Assembly: GCF_022581195.2 (NCBI RefSeq)
Contig: NC_061479.1
Coordinates: forward strand, 2,728,001-2,792,000
From: Helicoverpa zea
Taxonomy: Eukaryota; Arthropoda; Insecta; Lepidoptera; Noctuidae
Direction: 5' to 3'
Length of the DNA stretch: 64,000 nt
Positions 1-10,956 of this stretch are shown here, in pieces; position 1 is the first letter of the stretch; each line of letters begins with the position of its first letter. A program made the translations under genes and the position numbers. The notes below the pieces were generated by a model. It did not search any database. It saw only the letters and a list, made by a program, of their open reading frames with translations, and was not told the DNA's origin.

Positions 1-367
1 CTCCGAGCCTTTTCCCAATCATGTTGGGGTCGGCTTCCAGTCTAACCGGATTCAGCTGAGTACCAGTGCTTTACAAGAAGCGACTGCCTATCTGAACTCC
101 TCAACCCAGTTACCCGGGCAATCCGATACCCCTTGGTTAGACTGGTGTCAGACTTACTGGCTTCTGACTACCCGTAACGACTGCCAAGGATGTTCAATGA
201 TAGCCGGGACCTATAGTTTAACGTGCCATCCGAAACACACTCAATGGTGTCTAAGATATACTTAGAAAGAACATACAAACTTAGAAAAGTTGCATTGGTA
301 CTTGCCTGACCTGGGATCGAACCAGCACTCTGATACTTGAGAGGCTTCAATAGTTTCGGAACCTGCA
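1..367 (-). repeat. SINE copy, shared body plus tRNA-like head
   Basis: Minus-strand SINE cut by the window start. Positions 1-210 match the shared SINE body seen at 18652, 30690, 40350 and elsewhere. Positions 230-345 carry the tRNA-derived head, with a B-box-like GGTTCGATCCC block (complement near 313-322) that has decayed. It lies in an intron of the Ig receptor gene. The A-box half is lost at the right end. Confidence 0.75.
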
Positions 368-587
368 TTAAAAAAATACCATTCTTTTTGTTTTAGATTT
401 TGAGGGCCAATCAGAAATAACGCTTCCTTCTGAAACAGTCAAGCATAATATTAACCAATCCTTAATTTGTAACATTGGTAATATGCATGTCCAAAATCGT
501 TCTGCCAGAATCGATTTTAAGTCTGCATTGCCTGAATTGGGTAAGTTTTTTTAATCGTTTAAAAGCCTCCTGACACTGCAGACATGT

Positions 588-796
588 AAGGCGGAAACAC
601 ACTTAGGTACGTGTCGTGACGTGGCGTGACGCGCCAGAAGCATAACGGTTTCTTTTGGTTTGGTTATGGGTATTTGGGTATTTAATATGGTTAAAGCCAT
701 GACGTGTCGTGTCGCACCACGTGTATTTAAATGTATGAAACCGATAGCTTCTGGCGCGTCACGCCAAGACACGCCATGTAAGTGTGTTTCCGCCTT
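588..796. mobile_element. Palindromic MITE with ~50-bp terminal inverted repeats
   Basis: The left end reads AAGGCGGAAACACACTTA and the right end TAAGTGTGTTTCCGCCTT. Inverted similarity continues about 50 bp inward on both sides to AGAAGC/GCTTCT. It has no coding capacity. The flanks give no clean target duplication, so the superfamily is not assigned. Confidence 0.7.
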
Positions 797-947
797 TAGA
801 GTACCTTATCCGCTCACTGCAAACTTTTAGTTAGCCGACAGTTTGTTCGGGCTCATAAGTCAGTTTAGAAATGAATGGTAGTATGCAGATAACAACAATT
901 AGGTTTGTGGGTATCAGACCGACTGAAAACTTTAAAGATTAAACTTT

Positions 948-1233
948 TAAGCCTTTTTATCGTCCCAATGCTGGGCACAGGCCTTCTCTCACACGGAGAA
1001 GGATTCAGCGGTAAGCACCACGCTTGCTCAATGCGGGTTGGTGATTTTAGACTTTATAGTCCAGGTTCCTCGAAACGTTTTCCTTCACCTTTTTATTAGC
1101 CATTGGTGTCTAAGATATACTTAGACAATACATACACACTTATAAAAGTTGCATTGGGACTTGCCTGACCTGGAATTGAACTCACACACTCATACATAAG
1201 AGGTTGGTGCTTTACCCACTAGGCCACCGCGAC
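948..1233 (-). repeat. SINE with tRNA-like head and the second tail type
   Basis: Minus-strand SINE. The tRNA-like head (about 1104-1233; complement of TGGCCTAGTGGGTAAAG at the right end) is joined to a different tail (948-1100) from the copy at position 1. The same head-tail pairing recurs at 36703-36990. It is intronic in the receptor gene. Confidence 0.75.
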
Positions 1234-1334
1234 TTACTGGAATCAAGATTTTAAAAAAATTAAATCGGCCATCGGCCGACTGTTTAGTTTACAGTACTCT
1301 CTTAACTGTCTGATTTTCATTTTAATATTTTCAG

Positions 1335-4300
1335 GTGTTCGTATAATAGGGCTGCCGAGAAAGAACATTATGTACCGATATACAAATGATTCTAAATGGA
1401 CCATTGCGTATCAATTTTCGGTGAACGAAACTCTTAATTTAACTTGTGTCACCAAAAGTGAAGTGAGTATTAGTGACCACACATTCCTGTGGAAATTTGA
1501 AGGTATGTATTTCAAGAAAGTATTTTAATGTAAAAAGAGAAGGTTATCCATCATTTTTGTCGATTCTGTAGCGTCAATTTCTATTGACGTAAGTTAAATT
1601 ACATTACTAGGAATTAATGAAGGGACGCAAAAATAACTATTTTGTCTCTAGTATTATTTCAAGACAATAGTTTTATCGTGCAAGAAGTTCAAATATGATG
1701 TTTATTTAATAAACTACATATTTCAATTCAATTCAATAAAAGCGTCGGTTGCTAAAAGCCTTGGGATTTTGGTCTGTTCAGTACATAATTAATATTTTTA
1801 GATGAAACCCTAACATCTACTCCAAAAATGATGCTCTCAACGGTACTGGTGACCAATACAAGTTATGTGAAGGTGCTGAACGAAAGGCACAACCAGACAC
1901 ACATACGCTGTATTTATCAAAGACAGAACGAAACCGCTGTAGTGGTGCTGCATTTAAAACCAGAAATAGATTCAGAAATATCTATTGATGAACTAGCAGG
2001 TTAGTAGCTAGTGCTCACGATTAATAGAGCTCTAAAATATTAACTATCCGGCTAGCCTTTTCGCAACTATGTTGGGGTCGGCTTCCAGTCTAACCGCATG
2101 CAGCTAAGTAGGTACCAGTGCTTAACAAGGAGCGATTGCCTATCTGACCTCCTCAACCCAGTTACCCAGGCAAACCCAGTATCCCTTGGTAAGACTGGTG
2201 TCAGATTTACTGACATCTGACTAACGTCCGTAACGACTGCCAAGAATGTTAAGTGACAGCTGGGACTTACAGTTTATCCTGCCCTCCAAAACACAGTCAT
2301 TGGTGTCCAAGATACTTAGAAAGTACATCAAACTTAGAAAATTTGCATTGGCCCTTAAACATTATTCACAGCAAATACTTAAATAAAGAATATTATAAAC
2401 TAGCTTCCGCTAATTAGTAGGATGCCAAAGTGAGTTAGTTACGCTTTCAGGACAAAACTGTGCACTGTGACCATAGACATAATATTAGTAAACAGGACTG
2501 CGCATATAAACCCAAAAAACGAGCCGAGTGAAACAGTTAGTACGGAGGCTGTCTGTCCCTTTCTAATAGGGTGACTATGAGATTAAGCTATGTGAGACAA
2601 ATCCGAATTTGCTAAGATTATTAAACACAGATTAGTATTGAAGTTTTAACTTACGCAGTTTGTGACCTTAAGATACTAATACAGGCTTTTAATAATTAGC
2701 GGAAATTAGCAGTATAAAAGCAGGAAGATTCGAAGTGAAGACTGTTTTTTTTGTATTTCTACTTCATATATAGACTGCTGAGCCATTTATGTCGCCTTTC
2801 TTCATTTTTTGGGAAGCTATAACAATAGTACAACAGTTTTAAAATCCATCACCCATATTTTGACTCGTTACAAGAATTCATGGGCACCCTAGTTGTTTGG
2901 TTTACGAAAATGTTATTATTAGCTAACCTGTGGAACGATATATTGCAACCACCATAGGATTCACTTTTGCAAGTAGAAACGCAACACTTTTTCACCATTT
3001 TAATAGTTTACATTGATTTAATACAAAAAAATATAAACAAAATTTTAAATGCTGATTACGCGCCAAGAATGTTCAGGGTTACCGCTAGAAAATAAAAAAA
3101 AGCAAAATAAAAATTTATGTTGTTTATGTTTTAATAATAAATACGAATAAATTAATGCGATTGTTATTAATTTGTTGACTTACAATTGTTAAAATAAGAT
3201 AAAAATATAAGTGATTCAATTGTTTTTGGGAAGACAAAACTTTTGATCACAACATTTTTTTATGCTGGCATGCAAGGTGTTAGAAAGAGACAAACAGCCT
3301 CCGTTCGAACTATCCCTCTCGGCTCGGATTTGCCTCTGTGTATTATGCAACCAATTTAGTTCCTTATAGCGTTAGAATAGAGTTCATTTTCGTAAATATA
3401 TATTTTGAGCGTGCGCAATCTTGTTTAGTAATATTATATCTATGACTGTGACACACACAAATGTATCTTGGTGTATTCGCTCTAGCAAACAGTAACACAT
3501 TGCGTACGAACATTTCTAAAATGTCCGCAAAATTGCAACTGTTAACATAGGTATCTATGTATTTTGCGCACATATGTTCGCGAACAATTTTTTGTAGTGT
3601 TTTAGTCCAATAGCATTCCACGCAGATAAAACCACGGGAAAAATGTAGAAATAATAATAAATGTTGTATTTAATTCAAGGTCAGGAAAGAGGCAGTGAGA
3701 AGTACCTGATTATCATCATCGCGGTGGCCGTGATCATTCTGAGTGCAGTGGCTACCATCTTCTCCATGTTTTGGATCAAGAGGAAGAAGCATGCCAGACT
3801 TATTGAAGTAAGTTCATATCATCATCTTCCGAGCCTTTTCCTGAGTATGTTGGGGTCGACTTCCAGTCTAACCGGATATAGCTAAATACCAGTGTTTTAC
3901 AAGGAGCGATTGCCCTATCTGACCTTTTCAACCTAGTTACCCGGGCAGTTACCTAATACCCCTTGGTTAGACTGGTGTCAGACTTACTGGCTTCTGACTA
4001 CCCGTAATGACTGCCAAAGATGTTCAATGAAGTTCATATCTTCCATGATTAATAGCATCCAAGGCCGGTTACGGCAACGGCAGTTGCTCTCATTTAAGGA
4101 GATCAGCCAGCTACAAAGGACATATTATAGTGCACGAGCATTTGCTTGGACACAGGTGCACTCTCTATTCCTTCACTCTCATAGCACGATGGAATGATAA
4201 TCCGACACCACCGGAGACAGATCAGAAGCAGTCGAGCTATGCGCCTGCTAAACCAATAAGGCAGTTAGTTACAAAATCTATGATAATTTTTATGGGTCGC

Positions 4301-7300
4301 CCAAAAATGGTATTAAGCATTTTTTTTGGGTATTTGATGTTGGTAATTTTCTTTATCTATACATATAATAAATCTGTAGAAAAGTAATTTTTGTACATTG
4401 AAGAAATTGACAAAAAAAATAGCCAGCATGTTAAAGGATAACTAACAGAACCCATTTCCATCATTTTTGTCATTTTTGTCTGTTTGTCTGTTTATCTGTT
4501 TGTTTGTTCGGGATTCACGTAAAATCTACGAATTAAATGCAGACAATGCTTATATACAAAAATTCTACGTAACTTGGGGTATTACTTAGTTTTTGTTTCA
4601 TCGAAATCGATTCACTCTATCAAAAGATATGATTAATTTTGTGAATTCAAGATGTAAAATATTACGACACGCAATCTATTTGTCAAAACTGTACATTTGA
4701 ATGTTGTACTTATTTGTCTGTTTGTCTGTTTATCTGTTTGTTTGTTCGGGATTCACGTAAAATCTACGAATTAAATGCAGACAATGCTTATATACAAAAA
4801 TTCTACGTAACTTGGGGTATTACTTAGTTTTTGTTTCATCGAAATCGATTCACTCTATCAAAAGATATGATTAATTTTGTGAATTCAAGATGTAAAATAT
4901 TACGACACGCAATCTATTTGTCAAAACTGTACATTTGAATGTTGTACTTATATTATTTGATCGGCCTATTATTAATCTTTACACAGAAAATCACACCTTT
5001 ATAAGTAACTTCGGAAGAAAAAAAAAATATGAAAATTTTGTTTAGCCAAGGTTAAAGTAGCTCCATCTGTCTGTGGTAAATAAAATACATCAAATTTGTC
5101 AAAGGAAGGAGCGAGGTGGTAAGGCGATTATCACACTGCCCCGCATGATGCAGCGTAGTGCGTGGATGCGTTTTTTTCCGTTGTATGGAAATATCTCCGT
5201 TTGTATGGAAAACACGCATAGTCCAACACACTGAAAATGCATCCACGCGCGTTCATGCGGATCACGCACATACATGCGGAGAAACACGCACCCCCGCGCG
5301 TAGGTGCGGGGCGAGACGCAAGGTATGGCACACTGAATCCCGCAATGCCGCGCGTGATTTTGAATGGGCGTGACGTGTATATTTGAAAATGGAACTCGCT
5401 GTGCGTGAATTTACAAAACGCACCTACGCGCGTGAGTGCGTGAAAAACCCGCACGATGATGCAGACCTGCACTCCCGCAGGAACGCGCGTAGGTGTGTCG
5501 ACACGCAAGATGCAGCGTGATGCGGGGCAGTGTGAAGATCACCTTAATGACAATATTACCATACATTCTTTATAGAGGATTATTATTTCAACAGATGGAG
5601 TTGTGTATTTTCCGTAATTCACCATATTTTAACACGTAGTGTAATTTTTCGATAGACATTCCAATAGTGTTTGTCAGTTTGCCGTGCCACATCAAAATCC
5701 AACTATAATTATTACCTTGATGAAAAGAAAATTAATAGTTCTCAGCCAAATTTAAAACGGTGCCATCTAAATTATTTTTTGAACATTATGTCAAAAATGA
5801 CGACTTTAGTGGAACAATTAATTATCATTTAAAGTTACAGATGGAGTTTATATCAGGATTTTTTCATAAACATAGTTTAGCTTATCTTCCACTAATGTGG
5901 TGGCCTTAAAACAAATTACTTTGAGTGAGTAGTATTAAGTAGACCTTAATTATTTTTTCTGATGCAAAATATGTAAACTTAATCCTAGAAGAAATGAGGA
6001 TCTATCTCTCGCAAGCGCTGCTAAGCGTGAGGTTGGTAATGTAGGATTCTGTAGCTTTAAAAACAAGCCCAGATACAAAGTGCAGATAAGAAATGGGAGC
6101 TCTCTCTATTTAATACCATACACACGTAAAATGCTTTATGCGTCTGAAAACGTACAAATTACGCGCCGCATACCAAAGACATGCTTACGATGCATGCACG
6201 ATTACGAACAGTCTCAGTAAGACCCGAGCCAAGTCTAAAAACCCTAAAAAACACCTTTTATATAAAACAACGTTTGATGTCATTTAATCACAAAGACAGA
6301 ATTGTTCTCTGTTGCAAATCCTATCCACCTATATCCTATCCTAATCCAGAATGCATTGCAGGTGTGCATTACACAAAAACTAATGGTATCCTATTCGAGA
6401 AGTCAAAAGAGTTGACCTGCCAACGTCAGCTTTTGCGCTAAGCAAGTGTTCTTAATAGTACCATCAGAATTACATTCATCGTTGAATGAGGTGAATAAAT
6501 TTTCAGAAACCACAATAACAGTAGGAGCCAAAGCGTATTATCGCTTCATAGAGCTCTGATTGACCCCAGGTGACCAAGTCAGGTCTGATTTGACGTTCAT
6601 CAGATCTTTGAAAGTGTTTCGGTGGATACTTACTGTCGTCCTGTCTACGTGTGACACAAAATATGGTATATAAACGTCCTCCGCAAGAGCGAAATTTTCC
6701 CGGTGTGCGGTAGTGACGCACAGTATACAACACTTATGTTTCCTTTGATTTACTGGCTCCACCAAGAAATGACAAATTGCGAGCGTACATTCTGAAAATC
6801 TTGGCAACACTACAGGTTTCAAGTACGAACGCATGAACTGGACTCTCACAGATACGTACATTTTGCCTATTCGTGAACTAATGCAAACTTTTCGGTGGAG
6901 TCCCGGCTTAGGCCTCCCCCACATTAGGCGTGCGCGATCCTCGGGCGTGTGAGTGGCGCGGGCGCCGCGCGTGCGTCGCGAGCGCGTTGCGTGAGCGTCG
7001 CGTTTTGCTGCCCTGCGGCATTTGCAGCGCGCTCGCGGCGCGCACGCGCCGCTCTCCTTGACGTTTAACTGCTAAGGCGTTTAGCGGGCGGCGGGGATAG
7101 CAGGCGAAGGGGTAAGAACGCAACTCGAGCGCCGCGTGCTCGCCGCGAGCGCGTCGCTTGCACTCTTCACACATGCCGCAGGGCAGCAAAACGCGACGTT
7201 CACGTAGCGCGCTCGCGACGCCCGCGCTACTCACACGCCCGAGGATCGCGCACGCCTAATGTGGGGTCAGCCTTACCATGAGTAAGTGAAACTATCCTAC

Positions 7301-8806
7301 CCTATGCGCCTGCTGATGATGATGACTCATTTTATCATCCATCCAGCTATTCCTCAACTATGCTGGTGTTGGCTTCCAGTCACCGAATCTCTTTGAGTAC
7401 CAATATTTTGCTTGGAGCGACTACCTATCTACCTATCTACAATCCAGTCAACTACACAAGACGATATCCATATTATGGTAAGACTGACAGACTTTCTGGC
7501 TTCTGATTAGTCGCAGCAGCTGCAGAAAATGTACAAATGACAGCTTTGTCAGACTCAAAGCATGTAGATATAGATTATAGCTGTTTCCTGTGAAAATTAC
7601 TTACGCACCATACGTAATAATTTTCCAAATTGGCTGAACAACGACACAAGCTTTACTTCTTTTGTTTAGATAAATGGTCACATCCACAACACAACCTTGA
7701 TCAATGAATCTATGCGACTGCTAAGTGCTAATCCTAATTATACTGTCACGTGAAAGAATGCACCTACGGGATAAGTAGTATTTTGACGATTCTATATTGC
7801 CCACGCAGACGAAGTTGCGGGCAACAGCTAGTCTATAATATAAAAATGAATCGCAAAATGTGTTGGTAAGCGCATAACTCAACAACGCCTGGACCAATTT
7901 AGCTAATTCTTTTTTTGTTGTGTTTGTTATTGTCAGGAGAAGGTTCTTATGAAAAAAAAAATAGGGTAAAGTAGAGAAGTCAGTTGACGGGAGCGAAGCC
8001 GCGGGCAAAAGCTAGTTGTATATAAATGTTTTATTTCATGGAAACCATGATAGTGTGTGTAAATGGACAAGGCACATTGCCCTCATGGAATTCAACTTTT
8101 ATAACAAAAACTATATTTTACAATTCAATTACAGAATGCATACGAAGACCAAAGTCAGAACGAGAGTCCCATCCCAGCGTTCCCAAGACAATGGGAAAAC
8201 GAGTATGCCTATTGCACCACATTGGGTGCAGGACCTTCCCAAGAAACTCACAGTTACGCCACCATTATCGATAAATTTAATACAAGAGAAAGTAACGCGC
8301 CCAGTGAACACCACTACACTGAAATAGATGATTATTTTAAAACCAAAATTAATGGTAAAAATGCCACTTATAATTCTGGCAACCCCACTGCAGGTCCAAG
8401 TGTAAATGGACTCGAAATTGGCAAGTTGAAGGAAGTAAATTACCAAAATGTCGGCAAGCCGTTTAAACTAACATACGAGAACACTTATTTGAATCAAGAT
8501 TTGCCTAACAACAGTAAGAGTTCAATAAGTCGTACATATTGTAATGTGCCCCGAAAAAATAAAGTAGTTAGCTTCCAAGAAAACAAGCCAACACAAGCTG
8601 AAGTTAGAATTCAAAACGATTTGAACCCTTTTCGAAATAATATTAACACTGGAGGGCACAAACAAAATAACAGTAACGTTAGCATGCAAAAAGACACTAA
8701 TTATGAAAATTTAACCAAAGAGAAGAGAGTAGAAAACCCAGTTTACGCAGAACCTCATTCCGATTTTGATGAAATGGTTATAAATACACTGTACGGGAAG
8801 ATTTGA
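1335..8806 (+). CDS. Ig-domain single-pass receptor with tyrosine-rich tail (3' part of gene)
   Basis: Four exons are visible: 1335-1502, 1802-1999, 3680-3807 and 8135-8806 (stop TGA). Their phases match (1-1, 1-1, 0-0) and together they give 388 codons including the stop. The first two encode one Ig-like domain with cysteines in LTC and HIRCIY, the core tryptophan in FLWKF, and several N-glycosylation sequons. The third encodes a hydrophobic helix followed by the basic stop-transfer IKRKKHAR. The fourth is a 223-residue cytoplasmic tail. The architecture says type I membrane receptor, with signal peptide and further ectodomain exons left of the window. The family is not recognised; no kinase or death domain is present. 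An adaptor-recruiting immune, growth-factor co-receptor or adhesion molecule is inference. Introns hold SINEs, MITEs and a tandem duplication. Confidence 0.8.
2053..2345 (-). repeat. SINE body fragment
   Basis: Minus-strand copy of the shared SINE body, with the characteristic AACTATGTTGGGGTCGGCTT at the left. The adjoining head region (2295-2345) is truncated before the B box. It lies in a receptor-gene intron. Confidence 0.7.
3445..3560. repeat. Dispersed repeat shared with the CFAP44 3' flank
   Basis: About 100 bp (CTCTAGCAAACAGTAACACA and flanks) recurs in the same orientation at about 38450-38570, downstream of the CFAP44 stop codon, with scattered substitutions. It is intronic here. 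The element class is unknown. Confidence 0.65.
3680..3807 (+). CDS. Transmembrane exon of the Ig receptor
   Basis: The exon starts after TTCAAG in phase 1 and ends at the donor GTAAGT. It encodes a short juxtamembrane stretch, then about 23 hydrophobic residues (YLIIIIAVAVIILSAVATIF), then a positive cluster, so the C-terminus is cytoplasmic. It is part of the gene spanning 1335-8806. Confidence 0.85.
3827..4030 (-). repeat. SINE body fragment
   Basis: This is a diverged minus-strand copy of the shared SINE body (GAGCCTTTTCC at the left). It begins about 20 nt after the donor of the transmembrane exon. The head is absent. Confidence 0.7.
4060..4240. repeat. Dispersed repeat, family also at 14.1, 51.0 and 55.1 kb
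   Basis: The segment containing GACATATTATAGTGCACGAG and TATTCCTTCACTCTCATAG recurs, in one or other orientation, at about 14062-14170, 50985-51110 and 55125-55235. It is a short non-coding interspersed repeat of unknown class. Confidence 0.6.
4475..4950. repeat. Perfect 238-bp tandem duplication
   Basis: Two adjacent units (4475-4712 and 4713-4950) read identically by eye, including the TCTGTTTGT-rich start and GTTGTACTTA end. The offset is exactly 238 nt, measured at the CGGGATTCACG landmark (4509 versus 4747). It is intronic in the receptor gene. Identity suggests a recent duplication, or an assembly duplication. Confidence 0.9.
5121..5545. mobile_element. MITE with long inverted repeats, GC-rich
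   Basis: The ends are AAGGCGATTATCACACTGCC and its imperfect complement at 5522-5545 (GGCAGTGTGAAGATCACCTT). Inverted similarity runs 40 bp or more, and the interior is rich in CGCGCG-type palindromes. The flanks allow a 2-bp TA duplication. Open frames inside it are by-products of the palindrome. Confidence 0.75.
5546..6906. other. Intronic stretch with nothing recognised
   Basis: This is the large receptor-gene intron between two MITEs. It is AT-rich and short open frames occur on both strands. None has homology I recognise or splice-compatible context. Confidence 0.5.
6911..7272. mobile_element. PIF/Harbinger-like MITE with TTA target duplication
   Basis: TTA at 6908-6910 and 7273-7275 flanks a 362-bp element. 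Its ends are inverted repeats of roughly 50-60 bp sharing CACATTAGGCGTGCGCGATC and continuing into GTGTGAGT. The interior is a GC-rich imperfect palindrome. A 3-bp TTA duplication suits PIF/Harbinger; no transposase is encoded. It is intronic in the receptor gene. Confidence 0.75.
7340..7560 (-). repeat. Degraded SINE body fragment
   Basis: Diverged minus-strand SINE body (TATGCTGGTGTTGGCTTCCA, later TTCTGATTAGTCG). It has no head. Confidence 0.5.
7841..8013 (+). mobile_element. Helitron-like non-autonomous element, copy 1
   Basis: It begins in TATAAAAATGAATCGCAAAA and ends GCGGGCAAAAGCTAGT. The CTAG-T terminus fits the Helitron CTRR|T rule, and a GC-rich stretch that could fold precedes it. 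A near-identical copy lies at 10784-10956. It ends about 120 bp before the receptor tail exon. Confidence 0.65.
8135..8806 (+). CDS. Terminal exon: cytoplasmic tail with five YxN motifs
   Basis: The exon is bounded by acceptor ATTACAG and stop TGA and carries 223 residues. It has 14 tyrosines. Five fit YxN, the Grb2/Drk SH2 consensus: YQNV (8441), YENT (8474), YLNQ (8486), YCNV (8537) and YENL (8702). NPVY near the C-terminus fits a PTB-type NPxY site. YATI and YTEI are Yxx(I/L) sites but are spaced too far apart for a standard ITAM. The rest is asparagine-rich, low in hydrophobics and probably disordered. Motif function is inferred from known SH2/PTB preferences. Confidence 0.85.
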   Translation, partial: NAYEDQSQNESPIPAFPRQWENEYAYCTTLGAGPSQETHSYATIIDKFNTRESNAPSEHHYTEIDDYFKTKINGKNATYNSGNPTAGPSVNGLEIGKLKEVNYQNVGKPFKLTYENTYLNQDLPNNSKSSISRTYCNVPRKNKVVSFQENKPTQAEVRIQNDLNPFRNNINTGGHKQNNSNVSMQKDTNYENLTKEKRVENPVYAEPHSDFDEMVINTLYGKI

Positions 8807-9118
8807 AAATTAGGAACTCTCCTGCGTACGAAAACCAAAATGGTCGCTGCGCCAGTCGATGCGCGTCGGTGGCGTGATGGCGCGCATGCGCATAGGGGTA
8901 CATCCGTCCCATCCCTCACGTCTCCAACGTAGGTATAATTTTTAAGACTGATTTGTTTATGGTTCATTTTTATTATAGATTTTTTAGTTTGATTTTGTGT
9001 TTTCTAATGATTTTCTCAATATAAGGTTTTTTTAATTTGTTTTGATTTTTGTACGCCTCAGCGGTAAAGCATAGAGAAATAGTAATAAGAACTTTATGTA
9101 ATCAAGCTATGTTTTACA

Positions 9119-9124
9119 AATAAA
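9119..9124 (+). terminator. Poly(A) signal of the Ig receptor gene
   Basis: AATAAA lies about 310 nt after the receptor stop codon, in AT-rich sequence and before the LINE remnant at 9236. It is a candidate only; no other canonical hexamer was noted between. Confidence 0.55.
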
Positions 9125-9235
9125 TATTTCTGATTCATATACTTATTATAATTTACTACATTAATACTCATAGGTAGATTAAACGTAGTTAGTAAGACCA
9201 GGTACATTTATCTTATAATATAAAAATAATAGATA

Positions 9236-10745
9236 GATACTGTTCTTAAAGACCTATCCTTTCTTCAAAATAAATTCCAAGCAATAGGACTAAATCTAAA
9301 TTATTCCAAATGTGAACTCTTTGTAACGGACAATACAGACAGACAAGACATATTTTCCGTGCAATAGCCCCGGATATCAAATTAATTGACAAGAGTTCTC
9401 TTTGTCTCCTCGGTTCCCCAATATTTGAAAATTCATTCTCGAATTTTATTCATGATAAAATACAAAATTTCAATCATATTTCGGACAGGCTACTCCAAAT
9501 TAACATGCACTCAGCTATCACAATCATTAGATATTGTTGTTTTGGCCCAAAATTAACGTACTATTTGCGTGCTTCCAGTCTATGGAAGCACACAAATCTT
9601 TTGGAAAAACTTGACAAAATTATTAGGCACACATTAACATCAATTTTAAATGTGGCCTTGGACGACCGAGCCTGGATTCAGGCTACTCTTCCCGTTCGCA
9701 TGAGAGGGCTTGGCGTCCGCAAATTTCAAGTATTAGCCTACCGGCCTTTATATCCTCCGTCCATGGTACTGAGCAATTGACCAGGAAAATTCTTCCTATC
9801 ACACTGGCCAATTGCGAGGTACCATGTCTGACTGAGGCTGTAGAGGCTTGGAAAATCACCTGCCCGAATACTGATCCACCCGTCAACCCGTCCTCCCAGA
9901 GACAGTGGGATGAGCCGCTCTGCAGAGTTATACGGAATAATCTGCTAAATACGTCAATTTCTTCTGCAGAGCGAGCGCGCCTTCTGGCTGTGGGCGAATG
10001 GGAGTCGGGTCTATGGCTTCTGGCACTTCCGTCGTCAAACATAGGCACATTGTTTGACGACACCACTTTCCGGCTTGCTGTTTACTTGCGTTTGGGTGCT
10101 CCGTGCTGCTCTCCTCACCGCTGCCACTGTGGTGAAGCTGTCAGCAGCCTTGGACACCACGGCTTGTCGTGCAGCCGCAGCGCGGGACGATTTGCACGGC
10201 ATGCGAATATCAATGACATAATCCGTCGTGCTCTTGTTGCCGTAGGCGTTCCAGCCATTTTAGAACCCAGTGGTCTGGCACGCGACGATGGCAAGAGACC
10301 AGACGGTATGTCGTTGTTCCCGTGGAAGATGGGTAGGTCTTTAGTATGGGACGCGACTTGTGTCGATACTCTTGCACCATCTCACCTTCCTAGCTCGGCG
10401 CGATGTGCTGGTTCCGCTGCTGCGGCTGCAGAGAACCTCAAACGGCGCAAATATAGCACCCTGGTTGGTAACTATACCTTTGAGCCGTTTGGGGTTGAAA
10501 CCCTCGGGCCGTGGGGTCCAAGTGCTCATCTGCTTTTTAAAGATCTGGCAAAGCGACTTGCTGACACTTCGAGTGACCCAAAGGCTGGTTTTTATTTTGG
10601 TCAAAAATTAAGCATTGCCATCCAACGTGGCAATGCTGCCAGCCTCTTGGGTACACTCCCGGTGGGCAGCGATGAGGAGTTTTTTGATGCCATTTTTTAG
10701 TTGTATATATGTATAAATAAGGCTTTTTTTTTACGTCATGCAATA
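9236..10745 (+). pseudogene. 5'-truncated LINE (RLE-type) remnant with frameshifts
   Basis: Reading frames on the plus strand give the end of a reverse transcriptase: KCELFVTDN near 9305, then DRLLQINMHSAITIIR and LPVRMRGLGVR at 9660-9720. At least two frame changes are needed, near 9360 and near 9740, where the frame moves to one reading FISSVHGTEQLTRKIL. Everything upstream of about 9236 is missing. The 3' part continues as the open frame at 9777. The copy is dead as it stands. Confidence 0.75.
9777..10700 (+). CDS. LINE C-terminal ORF, zinc-finger and restriction-like endonuclease region
   Basis: This 307-aa open frame is the distal part of the LINE above, not a host gene. A Cys/His cluster (CHCGEAVSSLGHHGLSC, about residues 118-134) is followed by RHANIND, then KRPDG with a downstream LVWDATC. 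That order, a CCHC-like knuckle then a PD...D site, matches the restriction-like endonuclease end of R2/R4/NeSL-type elements as known. The clade assignment is inference. The frame probably starts within the element because of the frameshift upstream, so the ATG is unlikely to be a true start. Confidence 0.65.
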   Translation: MTRKILPITLANCEVPCLTEAVEAWKITCPNTDPPVNPSSQRQWDEPLCRVIRNNLLNTSISSAERARLLAVGEWESGLWLLALPSSNIGTLFDDTTFRLAVYLRLGAPCCSPHRCHCGEAVSSLGHHGLSCSRSAGRFARHANINDIIRRALVAVGVPAILEPSGLARDDGKRPDGMSLFPWKMGRSLVWDATCVDTLAPSHLPSSARCAGSAAAAAENLKRRKYSTLVGNYTFEPFGVETLGPWGPSAHLLFKDLAKRLADTSSDPKAGFYFGQKLSIAIQRGNAASLLGTLPVGSDEEFFDAIF

Positions 10746-10783
10746 ATTAAGTTTTTTGTGTTATTAAACTTGTAAAAAATATA

Positions 10784-10956
10784 AAAATGAATCGCAAAAT
10801 GTGTTGGTAAGCGCATAACTCAATAACGCCTGGACCAATTTGGCTAATTCTTTTTTTGTTGTGTTTGTTATTGTCAGGAGAAGGTTCTTATGAAAAAAAA
10901 ATAGGGTAAAGTAGAGAAGTCAGTTGACGGGAGCGAAGCCGCGGGCAAAAGCTAGT
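10784..10956 (+). mobile_element. Helitron-like non-autonomous element, copy 2
   Basis: Nearly identical to 7841-8013, ending GGCAAAAGCTAGT. It directly abuts the 3' end of the LINE remnant. Confidence 0.65.

Noticed and set aside
4130..4387. 85-codon frame in a receptor intron
   Set aside because: It starts within a dispersed repeat and has no acceptor or donor in phase with the receptor exons.
5131..5508. 125-codon minus frame and overlapping frames
   Set aside because: They lie wholly inside a GC-rich MITE and arise from its palindromic sequence.
6908..7234. 108-codon arginine/alanine-rich frame
   Set aside because: It is an artefact of the GC-rich Harbinger-like MITE.
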